57,641 bases of DNA from Bacteroidota bacterium (lineage in GTDB: Bacteria; Bacteroidota; Bacteroidia; Flavobacteriales_C; GCA-002722245), in NCBI GenBank assembly GCA_026390935.1, contig JAPLEZ010000106.1:1-57641 (forward strand), read 5' to 3'. Shown here in pieces: positions 26,560 to 34,056 of this stretch. The translations under genes and the position numbers were made by a program. The notes beneath the pieces were generated by a model. That model saw nothing but the letters and a program-made list of their open reading frames with translations. It ran no database searches and was not told where the DNA came from. Each line of letters opens with the position of its first letter. The stretch's first letter is position 1.

Positions 26560-26594
26560 AAAAAAATGACCCGTTTTCACGAGTCATTTTTTTT
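26560..26594 (-). terminator. Terminator of the THX gene
   Basis: A-rich AAAAAAAATGAC (about 26559-26570) pairs with GTCATTTTTTTT (26583-26594). Read on the minus strand it is a hairpin ending in a T-run, 23 bp after the THX stop. The A/T symmetry would let it work in both directions. Confidence 0.8.
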
Positions 26595-26616
26595 AATCTG
26601 CGATTTCTCGCTGAGA

Positions 26617-26901
26617 TTATTTTTTCTTAGCTGGAGCTTTTTTCGCTGGAGCTTTTTTCTCAGCAGCTTCTTTTTTAGGAGCAGCTGTTTTTTTTGCAGG
26701 AGCTTCTTTTTTAGGAGCGGCAGCAACTTTAGCAGGAGCAGCTTTTTTAGGAGCGGCAGCTTTTTTAGTTGAGTCGTCTTTTTTAGCATTTGCAGATTTC
26801 TTAGCAGCTACAGCTGTTTTAGAAGGTTTCGCTGGTCTTGAATTTCCTCTTGATCCTTTGAATCTTTTTCCTTTTGCTGTTTTTTTATCTCCTTTTCCCA
26901 T
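26617..26901 (-). CDS. 30S ribosomal protein THX with Ala/Lys-rich tail
   Basis: From ATG 26901 the 94-residue product begins MGKGDKKTAKGKRFKGSRGNSRP, the signature of the small 30S protein THX (about 25-30 residues in most species). After residue ~25 comes a tail of some 65 residues made almost wholly of Ala, Lys and Pro (PKKAAPAKVAAAPKKE...), like H1 histone tails. The next upstream gene (27065-27286) has the same kind of tail, and the sequences before and after both genes also match. THX sits in the 30S head; the tail would add positive charge for RNA or DNA contact. Confidence 0.8.
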   Translation of the reverse strand: MGKGDKKTAKGKRFKGSRGNSRPAKPSKTAVAAKKSANAKKDDSTKKAAAPKKAAPAKVAAAPKKEAPAKKTAAPKKEAAEKKAPAKKAPAKKK

Positions 26902-27011
26902 GATTAATAATTTATTTTTTATTGGTTGATGATTCAAATGTAGTTAAAATATTTTTTGTGTATGAATAAATAATCACATTCCATTTTATCACAGCGTAAC
27001 GTAAAGCACAA

Positions 27012-27046
27012 AAAAAAGGTTCATGTAAACATGAACCTTTTTTAGT
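27012..27046 (-). terminator. Terminator of the H1-like gene
   Basis: AAAAAAGGTTCATG and CATGAACCTTTTTT form a perfect 14-bp stem around TAAA (27012-27025 and 27030-27043). It lies 21 bp after the gene on the minus strand and is symmetric enough to act both ways. Confidence 0.88.
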
Positions 27047-27064
27047 TGCGATTGCTCGCTTAGA

Positions 27065-27286
27065 CTACTTTTTCTTAGCAGCCGCTTTTTTAGCCGGAGC
27101 TTTTTTAGCAGCAGCTTTTTTAGGAGCAGCTTTCTTAGCAGCTTTCTTAGGAGCAGCTTTTTTAGCAGCAGCTTTCTTAGGAGCAGCAGCTTTTTTTGGA
27201 GCAGCTTTAACAGCTTTTTTCGCAGCACCTACTTTTGTAGTTTTTTTCTTAGCTACTACTTTTTTTGTTTTTGCTTTTGTTGCCAT
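27065..27286 (-). CDS. Histone H1-like Ala/Lys-rich DNA-binding protein
   Basis: The 73-residue protein (MATKAKTKKVVAKKKTTKV...) consists almost entirely of Lys, Ala and Pro in AAPKKAA and AKKAPAKK repeats, the pattern of bacterial H1-like proteins that bind DNA by charge. It has no folded domain. It shares its upstream motif (GGTTGA..TCAAATGTA), its tail and its 3' non-coding stretch (TGCGATT.CTCGCT.AGA) with the THX gene. The two genes probably come from duplication of one transcription unit. Confidence 0.75.
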   Translation of the reverse strand: MATKAKTKKVVAKKKTTKVGAAKKAVKAAPKKAAAPKKAAAKKAAPKKAAKKAAPKKAAAKKAPAKKAAAKKK

Positions 27287-27315
27287 AATATTTAAAATTT
27301 AAATGGTTGATTAGT

Positions 27316-27347
27316 CAAATGTAATTAAATAAAGTAAGCAATGTCAA
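27316..27347 (-). promoter_or_regulatory. Candidate promoter of the H1-like gene
   Basis: On the minus strand TTG (27345-27347) precedes TACATTTG (27316-27323) by 21 bp, matching the Bacteroidota TTTG/TAnnTTTG pattern in its -7 box and in three of four -33 bases. The THX gene has the identical TACATTTG box at 26935-26942 with similar flanks but no clear -33 box. Confidence 0.5.
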
Positions 27348-27352
27348 TTTTA

Positions 27353-28039
27353 TCAACATTCATTTTCATTCAGTTTGTAAAATTCTTTTTCAAGTAATTC
27401 TGGTCTCTTTAAAACTTGTTTTGTCCATTCAAGTAAAATTTCTGTTTTCTCTGCGTTGCTTAATTTATATAGTGTTTCAGAAGAATTTAATTTCCATTTT
27501 AAGTGATGTAAACATATTGCTGCGCTCACTGAAATGTTGAAACTTTCTGTAAATCCAAACATTGGAATGTTAATAAATTCGTCACATTCTTCCATTGCAA
27601 TTTTTGAAAGTCCGGGTTCTTCCGATCCAAAAACAAGTGCGAATTTTCCTTTTGTCACATCGAAATCTTCCAGCGCACAACTTTTTGAATGAGGCGTTGT
27701 TCCTACAATTCTGTAGCCTTCTTTTTTTAAAGTGCGCAAACAATTTACAGTGTTGTTTTTTTCTTCGTTGTATTTTTTTAGTGTAATCCATTTTGTTGAA
27801 CCCATTGCAACATCAGGATTTATCATGTATTCATTTTCATTTTCAATCACGTGAATATCTTGCACACCGAAACAATCACATGAGCGCATCACAGCACTCG
27901 CATTGTGCGATTGAAAAATATCTTCCAACACCACCGTCATGTATTTTGTTCTGTGTTCAATATTTTTTTCAAACAGACTGTTCTTGTTCTCGGAAATAAA
28001 TCCGGAAAGAAATTGTAATAGTTTTTCTTTTTGTTCCAT
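27353..28039 (-). CDS. trmH: TrmH-family tRNA/rRNA 2'-O-methyltransferase
   Basis: The 228-residue protein has the three SPOUT motifs: NASAVMRSCDCFGVQDIHVI (~46-65), FALVFGSEEPGLS (~133-145) and IPMFGFTESFNISVSAAICL (~158-177). The catalytic Arg lies in the first. Length and motif spacing fit TrmH, which methylates the ribose of G18 in tRNA with S-adenosylmethionine. Other SPOUT targets are possible. The protein forms a trefoil knot and should act as a dimer. It lies 66 bp upstream of the H1-like gene on the same strand. Confidence 0.88.
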   Translation of the reverse strand: MEQKEKLLQFLSGFISENKNSLFEKNIEHRTKYMTVVLEDIFQSHNASAVMRSCDCFGVQDIHVIENENEYMINPDVAMGSTKWITLKKYNEEKNNTVNCLRTLKKEGYRIVGTTPHSKSCALEDFDVTKGKFALVFGSEEPGLSKIAMEECDEFINIPMFGFTESFNISVSAAICLHHLKWKLNSSETLYKLSNAEKTEILLEWTKQVLKRPELLEKEFYKLNENEC

Positions 28040-28198
28040 GATGGCTTATTTTTTTTGAGTCTATTTCTTTTAAGTCTCTACTTCTTAATTTTTCGTTGAT
28101 TTTTTCTTTGTGAAAAACAAGATTAATATTTTTTAGGATGCATTGCTAATAGTAAAAAAAAGTTTCTAACTTAACAATGATTTAAAAACAGCACTCAT

Positions 28199-28333
28199 AT
28201 GAGAACCTTAGCAACATCACTTATTTTAGTATCGTGTTTCACTTTGATTCTGAGCTCTTGTAAATCGGGAGGCAGACAAGCGGGTCATCAGGAAAAACTT
28301 GACCACTTCCATATGGAGAAAGAGGTGAAGTAA
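28199..28333 (+). CDS. Tiny predicted lipoprotein (44 residues)
   Basis: The frame begins ATG AGA ACC TTA and encodes a signal segment (ATSLILVSCFTLILSSC) with lipobox LSSC, then KSGGRQAGHQEKLDHFHMEKEVK and TAA. A strong terminator follows 17 bp later, which supports a real transcription unit. Such very small lipoproteins are common in Bacteroidota and often missed. A similar one lies at 45587-45706. No function is known. Confidence 0.6.
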   Translation: MRTLATSLILVSCFTLILSSCKSGGRQAGHQEKLDHFHMEKEVK

Positions 28334-28350
28334 ACTGATAACGAACAAAC

Positions 28351-28386
28351 AAAAAAAAGAGACATCCCCAGATGTCTCTTTTTTTT
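28351..28386. terminator. Bidirectional terminator
   Basis: AAAAGAGACATC and GATGTCTCTTTT pair around CCCA (loop 28367-28370), with an A-run before and a T-run after. It sits between the tiny lipoprotein (plus strand) and the thioredoxin-like gene (minus strand), so it can serve both. Confidence 0.9.
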
Positions 28387-28410
28387 GTGCTTATGTTGTT
28401 ATGTTTTGAA

Positions 28411-29880
28411 TTAATGTTCTTCTTCCTCCTTGCCGTGCTCTTTATTATTGTCACTTTCCTTAAATAATCTTTCTTCCTGTGGAATTTTTAAATCCCAAAT
28501 ACGAATGAGGAAATCGTACAATCCTTCGGGATCCAATCTTTTTGCAATGATCTTTTTGTCTTTATCTAAAAGGTACATTACTGGTGTGGAGTAAATATCA
28601 TAGTAATCTCTGAATCGGGATTCAAAAGTGGTATCGATGACATTAATCCATTTTTCCAATCCGGTTTCTTTCACGAATTTTTTATAGCCCGCAGTTTCAT
28701 TTTCTATGTTGATGGCGTATACTACGATGCTGTCTTTAAAAGGAGCTAAATCTGATATTTGTTTTAGTTTAGGAGTTTGTGCTTTGCAATGACCGCAATC
28801 CGAATCCCAAAACCAAACCACTGTGTAAGGTGATTTCACTTTGCTGAGCTGATGAATTTTATTGTCGAGACCAACCAGTTTTAAATCGCGCGCCACTTGT
28901 CCGCATCCAACATACTGCAAACTTTTAGCGCGTGTTTTCATTTTTACTAATGTAGTTTCATTTACCCACGGACAAGCTTCTTTGCTGTAGTACTTATTTA
29001 CGAGGTGAACGAACACAGCATCAAAACACATGATTTGTGATCTTTCATATTTGCTGGTGATGGTGTGTAAAACGTATTTAAACATTTCGGGATTTGCTTT
29101 TGCCTTCTCTACTAAAAAATCAGATGCCACAATCAACGAATCAAAATCCTGAGGAATTACTTTGTCCAAATAGCGCATCAGTTTAGGATGGAAGAGTGGA
29201 GTGCGAATAAGTCCGCCTTCAGAGAAATCAACATTGTCCCAAAAATGATTTTTATAGTATTGATATTTTACGGTATCGTTTGGAAGATTTTCAGGGATGG
29301 TGACTTCCTGCATCAAAGAAAATATTTTCGATAGCAAATGTGTTGGGTGCTCTTTGATGTAGTTTTTTTGATCCGTTTCTACTTCGGTATTGATTTTTGT
29401 GATTTGTTCTTCAATACTTTTAGCAACATCAGTTTTGTTTTCTTTTCTGGCTGCTTCTAGTAATTTCATGAGTGAGTCTCTTTCTTTTCCTTTTACAGCC
29501 ACCCAACGGTTGTGTTCAAAGAACAAAGTGTTTTCTATTGAACCCTTCACTTTCATGTGTTTTGAATAATCACCGGTGTCGGTAGTTAAAGTGAAATGTT
29601 GCTCGTTGTGAATGATGATGTCGAAATAGCTTTTTTTGTCTTGAGGGACTATCATATAGATACCATACTCCAAAGCGGTATCTTGTTTTACTGTCGCCCA
29701 ACCTTTAATTACCGGAACAGTATCTTTAATAAATTGCTGGTTGCCGTAATAATGGGCCAGGAAAATTAATGAGTCTTTGTAATGATTGATTTTAATTTTT
29801 ATCTCGGCACCTTTTTCATTTTGAGCCGAAAGGGTGAGAGATAATAAAAGTGAGCTAAATAGTACGGCAAACTTCTTCAT
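28411..29880 (-). CDS. TlpA-like thioredoxin-domain protein with N-terminal DUF4369/DUF5106-type region
   Basis: The 489-residue protein has a signal peptide (about 1-19). An N-terminal beta domain of DUF4369 type (KIKINHYKDSLIFLAHYYGNQQ) is followed by a helical DUF5106-like part (~120-300). The C-terminal thioredoxin fold (~325-465) carries WFWDSDCGHCKAQTPKL, with active cysteines at 362 and 365. The cis-proline loop is STPVMYLLD. A charged His/Glu tail ends the protein. These periplasmic proteins reduce or exchange disulfides, often in cytochrome maturation. The neighbours give no partner. The start at 29880 begins the signal peptide. Confidence 0.85.
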   Translation of the reverse strand: MKKFAVLFSSLLLSLTLSAQNEKGAEIKIKINHYKDSLIFLAHYYGNQQFIKDTVPVIKGWATVKQDTALEYGIYMIVPQDKKSYFDIIIHNEQHFTLTTDTGDYSKHMKVKGSIENTLFFEHNRWVAVKGKERDSLMKLLEAARKENKTDVAKSIEEQITKINTEVETDQKNYIKEHPTHLLSKIFSLMQEVTIPENLPNDTVKYQYYKNHFWDNVDFSEGGLIRTPLFHPKLMRYLDKVIPQDFDSLIVASDFLVEKAKANPEMFKYVLHTITSKYERSQIMCFDAVFVHLVNKYYSKEACPWVNETTLVKMKTRAKSLQYVGCGQVARDLKLVGLDNKIHQLSKVKSPYTVVWFWDSDCGHCKAQTPKLKQISDLAPFKDSIVVYAINIENETAGYKKFVKETGLEKWINVIDTTFESRFRDYYDIYSTPVMYLLDKDKKIIAKRLDPEGLYDFLIRIWDLKIPQEERLFKESDNNKEHGKEEEEH

Positions 29881-30095
29881 ATATATATGTATTAAAAATG
29901 AGCTCGGTAAAAGTAAACAAAACTGATGCCACTATAAAAACAATTCACGAAGTTAAAACGTTACTGGCTTTTTCGCAATTAACAAGTCTTTAACAGAGTA
30001 AAACAGAATTTTTTAATTTTTTGCTTTTCCTTCTTACTATGATATAAAAGCACTAAATTTAAAATACGGTTCTTTGACCATAAGATATTTAAGAG

Positions 30096-30258
30096 TGTCC
30101 ACACAGACGTGCTCGAGAAACTTACATTTAATTCCTTTGGAGTAATGCTCATGCGAGCACAGGGCGTGCCTGACTAGTATCAGGATTACCGAATTTCGCG
30201 GCATCTTCATTCGTACCTTTTAAAGTTTCTTCAAGTTAGTTCTGTGTGGATTTTTTTT
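30096..30258 (+). ncRNA. Candidate structured small RNA, possibly 6S-like
   Basis: TCCACACAGA (30098-30107) and TCTGTGTGGA (30241-30250) are perfect 10-bp complements and the second is followed by eight T. The pair would close a transcript of about 160 nt with a terminator. Inside, GAAACTT (30117-30123) can pair with AAGTTTC (30233-30239), leaving an unpaired bubble on both sides as in 6S RNA. There is a hairpin CCTGA/TCAGG (about 30169-30184) and an alternative pairing GTGCTCG/CGAGCAC (about 30109-30158). There is no open frame. The family is not proven; 6S-Flavo is one option. Confidence 0.5.
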
Positions 30259-30320
30259 GTCCCTACTATATATATGTATGAAATTCCGAAATTGGATAAA
30301 AGATGCTTGAAATTCAAGTA

Positions 30321-30336
30321 TTTAGACTAGTCTAAA
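30321..30336. promoter_or_regulatory. Palindromic operator for the DtxR/MntR-type regulator
   Basis: TTTAGACTAGTCTAAA is a perfect 16-bp palindrome 54 bp before the regulator's ATG and 6 bp before its -33 box. DtxR/MntR-family dimers bind such palindromes of TTTAG.../...CTAAA type, so autoregulation of the transporter operon is the likely use. Confidence 0.65.
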
Positions 30337-30342
30337 CATTTC

Positions 30343-30373
30343 TTTGAATTGATCTAATATATTGTTATTTTTG
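30343..30373 (+). promoter_or_regulatory. Promoter of the metal-transport operon
   Basis: TTTG (30343-30346), then 19 bp, then TATTTTTG (30366-30373) matches the Bacteroidota consensus exactly. The start of transcription would be about 30380, giving a leader of about 10 nt before ATG 30390. Confidence 0.65.
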
Positions 30374-30389
30374 ATGGAAAGTGACCAAT

Positions 30390-31061
30390 ATGAACTCATC
30401 AACGGAAGAAGATTATTTAAAAGCAATTTATAAGCTAACTCCTCAGTTTCCTGACGGGGTGCTCACTTCAGCGATTGCAGAGGTGCTGGAAACCAAGGCA
30501 TCATCGGTGACCGACATGCTAAAAAAACTATCAGAAAAAGGCTATATCAATTACGTGAAATACCAAGGGGTGACTTTACAGCCCATTGGTGAGGAAGTAG
30601 CCATCAAAGTAATACGCAAACACCGCTTGTGGGAGGTGTTTCTAGCGGAAAAGCTTGATTTTACCTGGGATGAAATTCATGAAATTGCCGAGCAATTGGA
30701 GCATATTGTGTCTGTAAATTTGATCGACAGATTAGATAAATATTTAGGCTTCCCTAAGTTTGATCCGCATGGGGATCCAATTCCCGACAAAAACGGGAAA
30801 TTTCAAAAAATTAAAGATGTCGCCCTACGAGACTTAAACGTTGGGGATGTGGCTATTTTAGTGGGTGTTCGTGAACACTCCAAAGAGTTTTTGCAATATC
30901 TGGAGAACATTAAATTACTGTTGGGTTCTAAGATAGAAGTGTTGAATAAGTTTGCCTTTGATGAGTCGGTTTTAGTAAAAATCAATGGCAAAAGCGAAAT
31001 AATGTTGTCGAGCTTATTATGTAAAAACATTAGTGTCACCCATGAAAAACCTAAGAAATAG
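30390..31061 (+). CDS. DtxR/MntR-family metal-dependent regulator
   Basis: From ATG 30390 the 223-residue protein has a winged helix (STEEDYLKAIYKL..., LETKASSVTDMLKKLSEKGYI) and the dimerisation and metal domain (KHRLWEVFLAEKL..IHEIAEQLEHIVS), whose His/Glu residues are the usual Mn or Fe ligands. It ends with an FeoA/SH3-like C-terminal domain (ALRDLNVGDVAILVGV). With bound metal such proteins repress metal uptake genes. Here it is the first gene of an operon with a complete ABC importer and probably controls it through the palindrome at 30321. A GTG at 30381 is a less likely start. Manganese, iron and zinc are all possible. Confidence 0.88.
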   Translation: MNSSTEEDYLKAIYKLTPQFPDGVLTSAIAEVLETKASSVTDMLKKLSEKGYINYVKYQGVTLQPIGEEVAIKVIRKHRLWEVFLAEKLDFTWDEIHEIAEQLEHIVSVNLIDRLDKYLGFPKFDPHGDPIPDKNGKFQKIKDVALRDLNVGDVAILVGVREHSKEFLQYLENIKLLLGSKIEVLNKFAFDESVLVKINGKSEIMLSSLLCKNISVTHEKPKK

Positions 31062-31959
31062 CATACTTCTAGGAGTACTTGCTTTTTTGGTTTCATGCGG
31101 AGGGAACAGCAAGCAGCACTCTTCCAAAGTCTATATTGTCACCACCACCGGTATGATTGCCGATGCGGTTAAAAACATTGCTGATACCCTTTTTGAGGTG
31201 GAAGCATTGATGGGCCCTGGTGTTGATCCACATTTATATAAAGCAAAGCAGAGTGATACCAAAAAGCTTTTGGAGGCCGATGTTGTATTTTACAATGGCG
31301 TGCATTTGGAAGGAAAAATGGCTGAATCGCTGGAGAGTTTGGCGCAATCAAAATCGGTATTTGCTGTAGCCGACGGGATTCCGGAGAACATGCTCATCAG
31401 CACCTCTCAGTTTTCAGGAACCCATGATCCACACATCTGGTTTGATGTGAAACTGTGGGTTTATGTGGTGAAACACATCAGTGCTAAATTGCAGGAAAAA
31501 TATCCCGAATACAAGGAGCACTTTCAAAAGAATACGGAGAAATATCTGAAACATCTGGAAGAGTTCAATGGCTGGGTGACAGAAGAAATCAAAAAGATTC
31601 CAGATTCTACCAGGATATTAGTTACCGCGCACGATGCCTTCAGTTATTTTGGCAGAGCTTACGGAATGAAGGTGGAAGGTTTACAAGGAATATCAACGGT
31701 TTCCGAACCAAGCATCAAAGGTGTTACAGATTTGGTGAATCATATTTCGCAATCAAAAGTGAGATCCATTTTTATGGAGTCTTCCGTTTCTGCAAGGTTC
31801 ATCAATGCAGTAGTTGACGGTTGTAAAGAAAAAGGACACGATCTAAAACTCGGTGGTACTTTGTATTCCGACGCGATGGGTGCAGCTGGCACTGATGAAG
31901 GAACTTATATTGGAATGATTCGCCATAATGTGAACACCATCGTTGGTGGCTTAAAATAA
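31042..31959 (+). CDS. Metal-binding lipoprotein of an ABC importer (TroA/ZnuA-type)
   Basis: The 305-residue protein starts at ATG 31042, inside the last 20 bp of the regulator gene, so translation is probably coupled. A signal and lipobox (LAFLVSC) make it a lipoprotein. The TroA fold is shown by VTTTGMIADAVKNIA, MGPGVDPHLYKAKQSD (first His ligand), GTHDPHIWFD (second His), TAHDAFSYFGRAYG (third His) and the late Asp in LYSDAMG. It lacks the His-rich loop typical of zinc-specific ZnuA, which favours manganese or iron. Confidence 0.93.
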   Translation: MKNLRNSILLGVLAFLVSCGGNSKQHSSKVYIVTTTGMIADAVKNIADTLFEVEALMGPGVDPHLYKAKQSDTKKLLEADVVFYNGVHLEGKMAESLESLAQSKSVFAVADGIPENMLISTSQFSGTHDPHIWFDVKLWVYVVKHISAKLQEKYPEYKEHFQKNTEKYLKHLEEFNGWVTEEIKKIPDSTRILVTAHDAFSYFGRAYGMKVEGLQGISTVSEPSIKGVTDLVNHISQSKVRSIFMESSVSARFINAVVDGCKEKGHDLKLGGTLYSDAMGAAGTDEGTYIGMIRHNVNTIVGGLK

Positions 31960-31965
31960 TCTATT

Positions 31966-32754
31966 ATGATCATCCACGCAGAAAATCCTATTATAGAAGT
32001 CCACGATTTAACGGTGAGTTACAACAACAAACCTGTGTTGTGGAATGTTGATTTTACCTTGCCCGCCGGACAAATGATAGGCATCATCGGACCGAATGGC
32101 GCTGGGAAATCAACCCTGTTGAAATCGCTCATGAATCTGGTGCCGAACAGCAGCGGATACATCAAATTGTTCAACGACGATTTGGATAAGGTGCGCCACA
32201 AAATATCGTATGTTCCTCAAAGAGAATCGGTGGATTGGGACTTTCCAGCCAGTGTGATGGATGTGGCGTTGATGGGACGATACAATCCTAAAAATATTTT
32301 CAAACGATTTACCGAAGAAGACAAAGAAATTGCAGCTGATTGCCTCAAAAGGGTGAACATGCTGGATTATGCAAAACGACAAATTTCACAGCTTTCAGGC
32401 GGACAACAACAACGTGCTTTTTTGGCGCGTGCTCTCGCTCAAAAAGCCGATTTGTATTTGATGGACGAACCTTTCGCTGGTGTTGACGCATCTACAGAAA
32501 AAGCCATCATTGAATTGTTTTTATCCATGAAACAAGAAGGCAAAACAATATTGGTAGTGCATCACGATTTACAATCTGCAGCCGATTATTTCAACTGGAT
32601 ACTTTTGATCAATACCCGTTTGGTGGCATCAGGTCCAACCAACCAAATTTTCACTCCCGAAATGCTCCGCGAAACTTATGGCGGAAAATTAACAGTGTTG
32701 ACCAAAGTGGGAGAAATCATTAAAGAAACTCAGTTCCCAATTCGCGAGCAATAA
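31966..32754 (+). CDS. Metal ABC transporter ATPase
   Basis: The 262-residue protein contains Walker A GPNGAGKST, the Q-loop (YVPQRESVDWDFP), the signature LSGGQQQR, Walker B LYLMDEPFAGVD and the switch His in VVHHDL. The VDWDFP stretch after the Q-loop is typical of TroB/MntB-type ATPases. It starts 6 bp after the binding-protein stop, and its last base is the first base of the permease start (32754). Confidence 0.95.
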   Translation: MIIHAENPIIEVHDLTVSYNNKPVLWNVDFTLPAGQMIGIIGPNGAGKSTLLKSLMNLVPNSSGYIKLFNDDLDKVRHKISYVPQRESVDWDFPASVMDVALMGRYNPKNIFKRFTEEDKEIAADCLKRVNMLDYAKRQISQLSGGQQQRAFLARALAQKADLYLMDEPFAGVDASTEKAIIELFLSMKQEGKTILVVHHDLQSAADYFNWILLINTRLVASGPTNQIFTPEMLRETYGGKLTVLTKVGEIIKETQFPIREQ

Positions 32755-34055
32755 TGGTTGATATCCAAAATATCATTGATTTTCTTTCACTGAAAGAAGC
32801 CAACGTCCGCTACGTGGTGTTGGGGACAATACTATTGAGTGTTGCTTCATCGGTGATTGGTTGTTTCGCCTTGTTGCGCAAACGAGCATTGATAGTGGAT
32901 TCTATTTCACATTCGGTTTTGCCGGGAGTGTGTATTGGCTTCATGATATCGGGAACCAAGGATCCTTTGTTCTTGTTAGGTGGAGCGATGCTCACTGGTT
33001 GGTTGTCGATATATTTCATTGACATCATTACGCGTTATTCTAAAATAAAAGCGGATACAGCCATTGGATTAAATCTCTCGGTATTCTTTGCTGTTGGGAT
33101 TTTGCTGCTCACCATAATTCAAAATTCAGGCAATCCGAACCAGTCGGGTTTATCCGATTTTTTATTCGGTAAAGCAGCAACGATGGTAGAGTCGGATATG
33201 CTCACTTTTGGCGGAATGGCCTTGCTGGTGATTTCGGGAGTGGCACTTTTTTACAAGCAGTTCGTGCTGATTTCTTTTGATATGAATTTCGCCAAAACGA
33301 TAGGCTTGAACATTAAATTTTATGAATTTGTTTTATCAATATTAACCGTGATGGCAGTGGCCATTGGTATACAAACAGTAGGAGTGGTGCTGATGGCAGC
33401 GATGCTGATTACGCCTGCTGCAACGGCGCGTTACTGGACCGACAATCTTAGAATGATGTTGTTGATTGCTGCAGTAATTGGTGCGTTTTCAGGAATAGCA
33501 GGTGCTTTTATTTCTTATACTTATGACAACATGCCCACCGGACCGTGGATTGTTATTGTGTTTTCATTGATTGCCATTGCGTCCATGATTTTTGCGCCTC
33601 GCAAAGGAATTGTTGCGAAGTGGTTTCGTCAAAAACAAAACTCATACAAAATTATGGAAGACAATATTCTTAAAGCCTTTTATCATTTGGGAGAAAAAGA
33701 AGGTGATTTCTATAAAAAGAGAACCGTTGAAGATTTAATGAACTTGCGAAAATTTGAAAGAGGCAGATTGCTCAATGGATTGAAATGGCTGAGTGCCGAG
33801 AACACCATTGTGCACATCAACGACACTTATGTTTTGTCAAAAAGAGGAAAAGCTGCGGGCGAAAGAATTGTAAGAATCCATCGTTTGTGGGAGCTCTACC
33901 TAAAAAAATATTTGCGTGTTGCCGACGATCATGTGCACGATGATGCTGAAACCATTGAGCACATCATTACACCTGAACTGGAATTGCAACTGGAGAAATT
34001 ATTGGATTATCCGGAAGAGGATCAACACAACAAAAAAATTCCTTATTCAAAATAG
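32754..34055 (+). CDS. Metal ABC transporter permease fused to a DtxR-like domain
   Basis: The 433-residue protein has a TroC/ZnuB-like permease (residues ~1-285, eight or nine helices, GCFALLRKRALIVDSISHSVLPGV and GVVLMAAMLITPAATARYW). A cytoplasmic winged helix follows (~290-350, RTVEDLMNLRKFERGRLLNGLKWLS), then a DtxR metal domain (~350-425, RIHRLWELYLKKYL, DHVHDDAETIEH). The latter aligns with the separate regulator 30390-31061 (HRLWEVFL, AEQLEHI), including the His/Glu ligand pattern. The extra 150 residues could sense cytoplasmic metal or bind DNA. There is no frameshift and the fusion is within one open frame. Confidence 0.9.
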   Translation: MVDIQNIIDFLSLKEANVRYVVLGTILLSVASSVIGCFALLRKRALIVDSISHSVLPGVCIGFMISGTKDPLFLLGGAMLTGWLSIYFIDIITRYSKIKADTAIGLNLSVFFAVGILLLTIIQNSGNPNQSGLSDFLFGKAATMVESDMLTFGGMALLVISGVALFYKQFVLISFDMNFAKTIGLNIKFYEFVLSILTVMAVAIGIQTVGVVLMAAMLITPAATARYWTDNLRMMLLIAAVIGAFSGIAGAFISYTYDNMPTGPWIVIVFSLIAIASMIFAPRKGIVAKWFRQKQNSYKIMEDNILKAFYHLGEKEGDFYKKRTVEDLMNLRKFERGRLLNGLKWLSAENTIVHINDTYVLSKRGKAAGERIVRIHRLWELYLKKYLRVADDHVHDDAETIEHIITPELELQLEKLLDYPEEDQHNKKIPYSK

Positions 34056-34056
34056 T

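Noticed and set aside
26577-27228. Leu/Lys-rich frames on the minus strand over THX and the H1-like gene
   Set aside because: They are shifted readings of the AAG/GCT-rich tails. The THX and H1-like frames have recognisable starts and family pattern.
30096-30258. tRNA, tmRNA or SRP RNA for the structured region
   Set aside because: No CCA-type acceptor, no T-loop GTTC, no tag frame and no SRP GGAA tetraloop helix were found. Only a generic closed structure is supported.
33916-34056. Longer start for the second permease
   Set aside because: It would overlap the regulatory tail of the first permease; ATG 34057 begins the first membrane helix.
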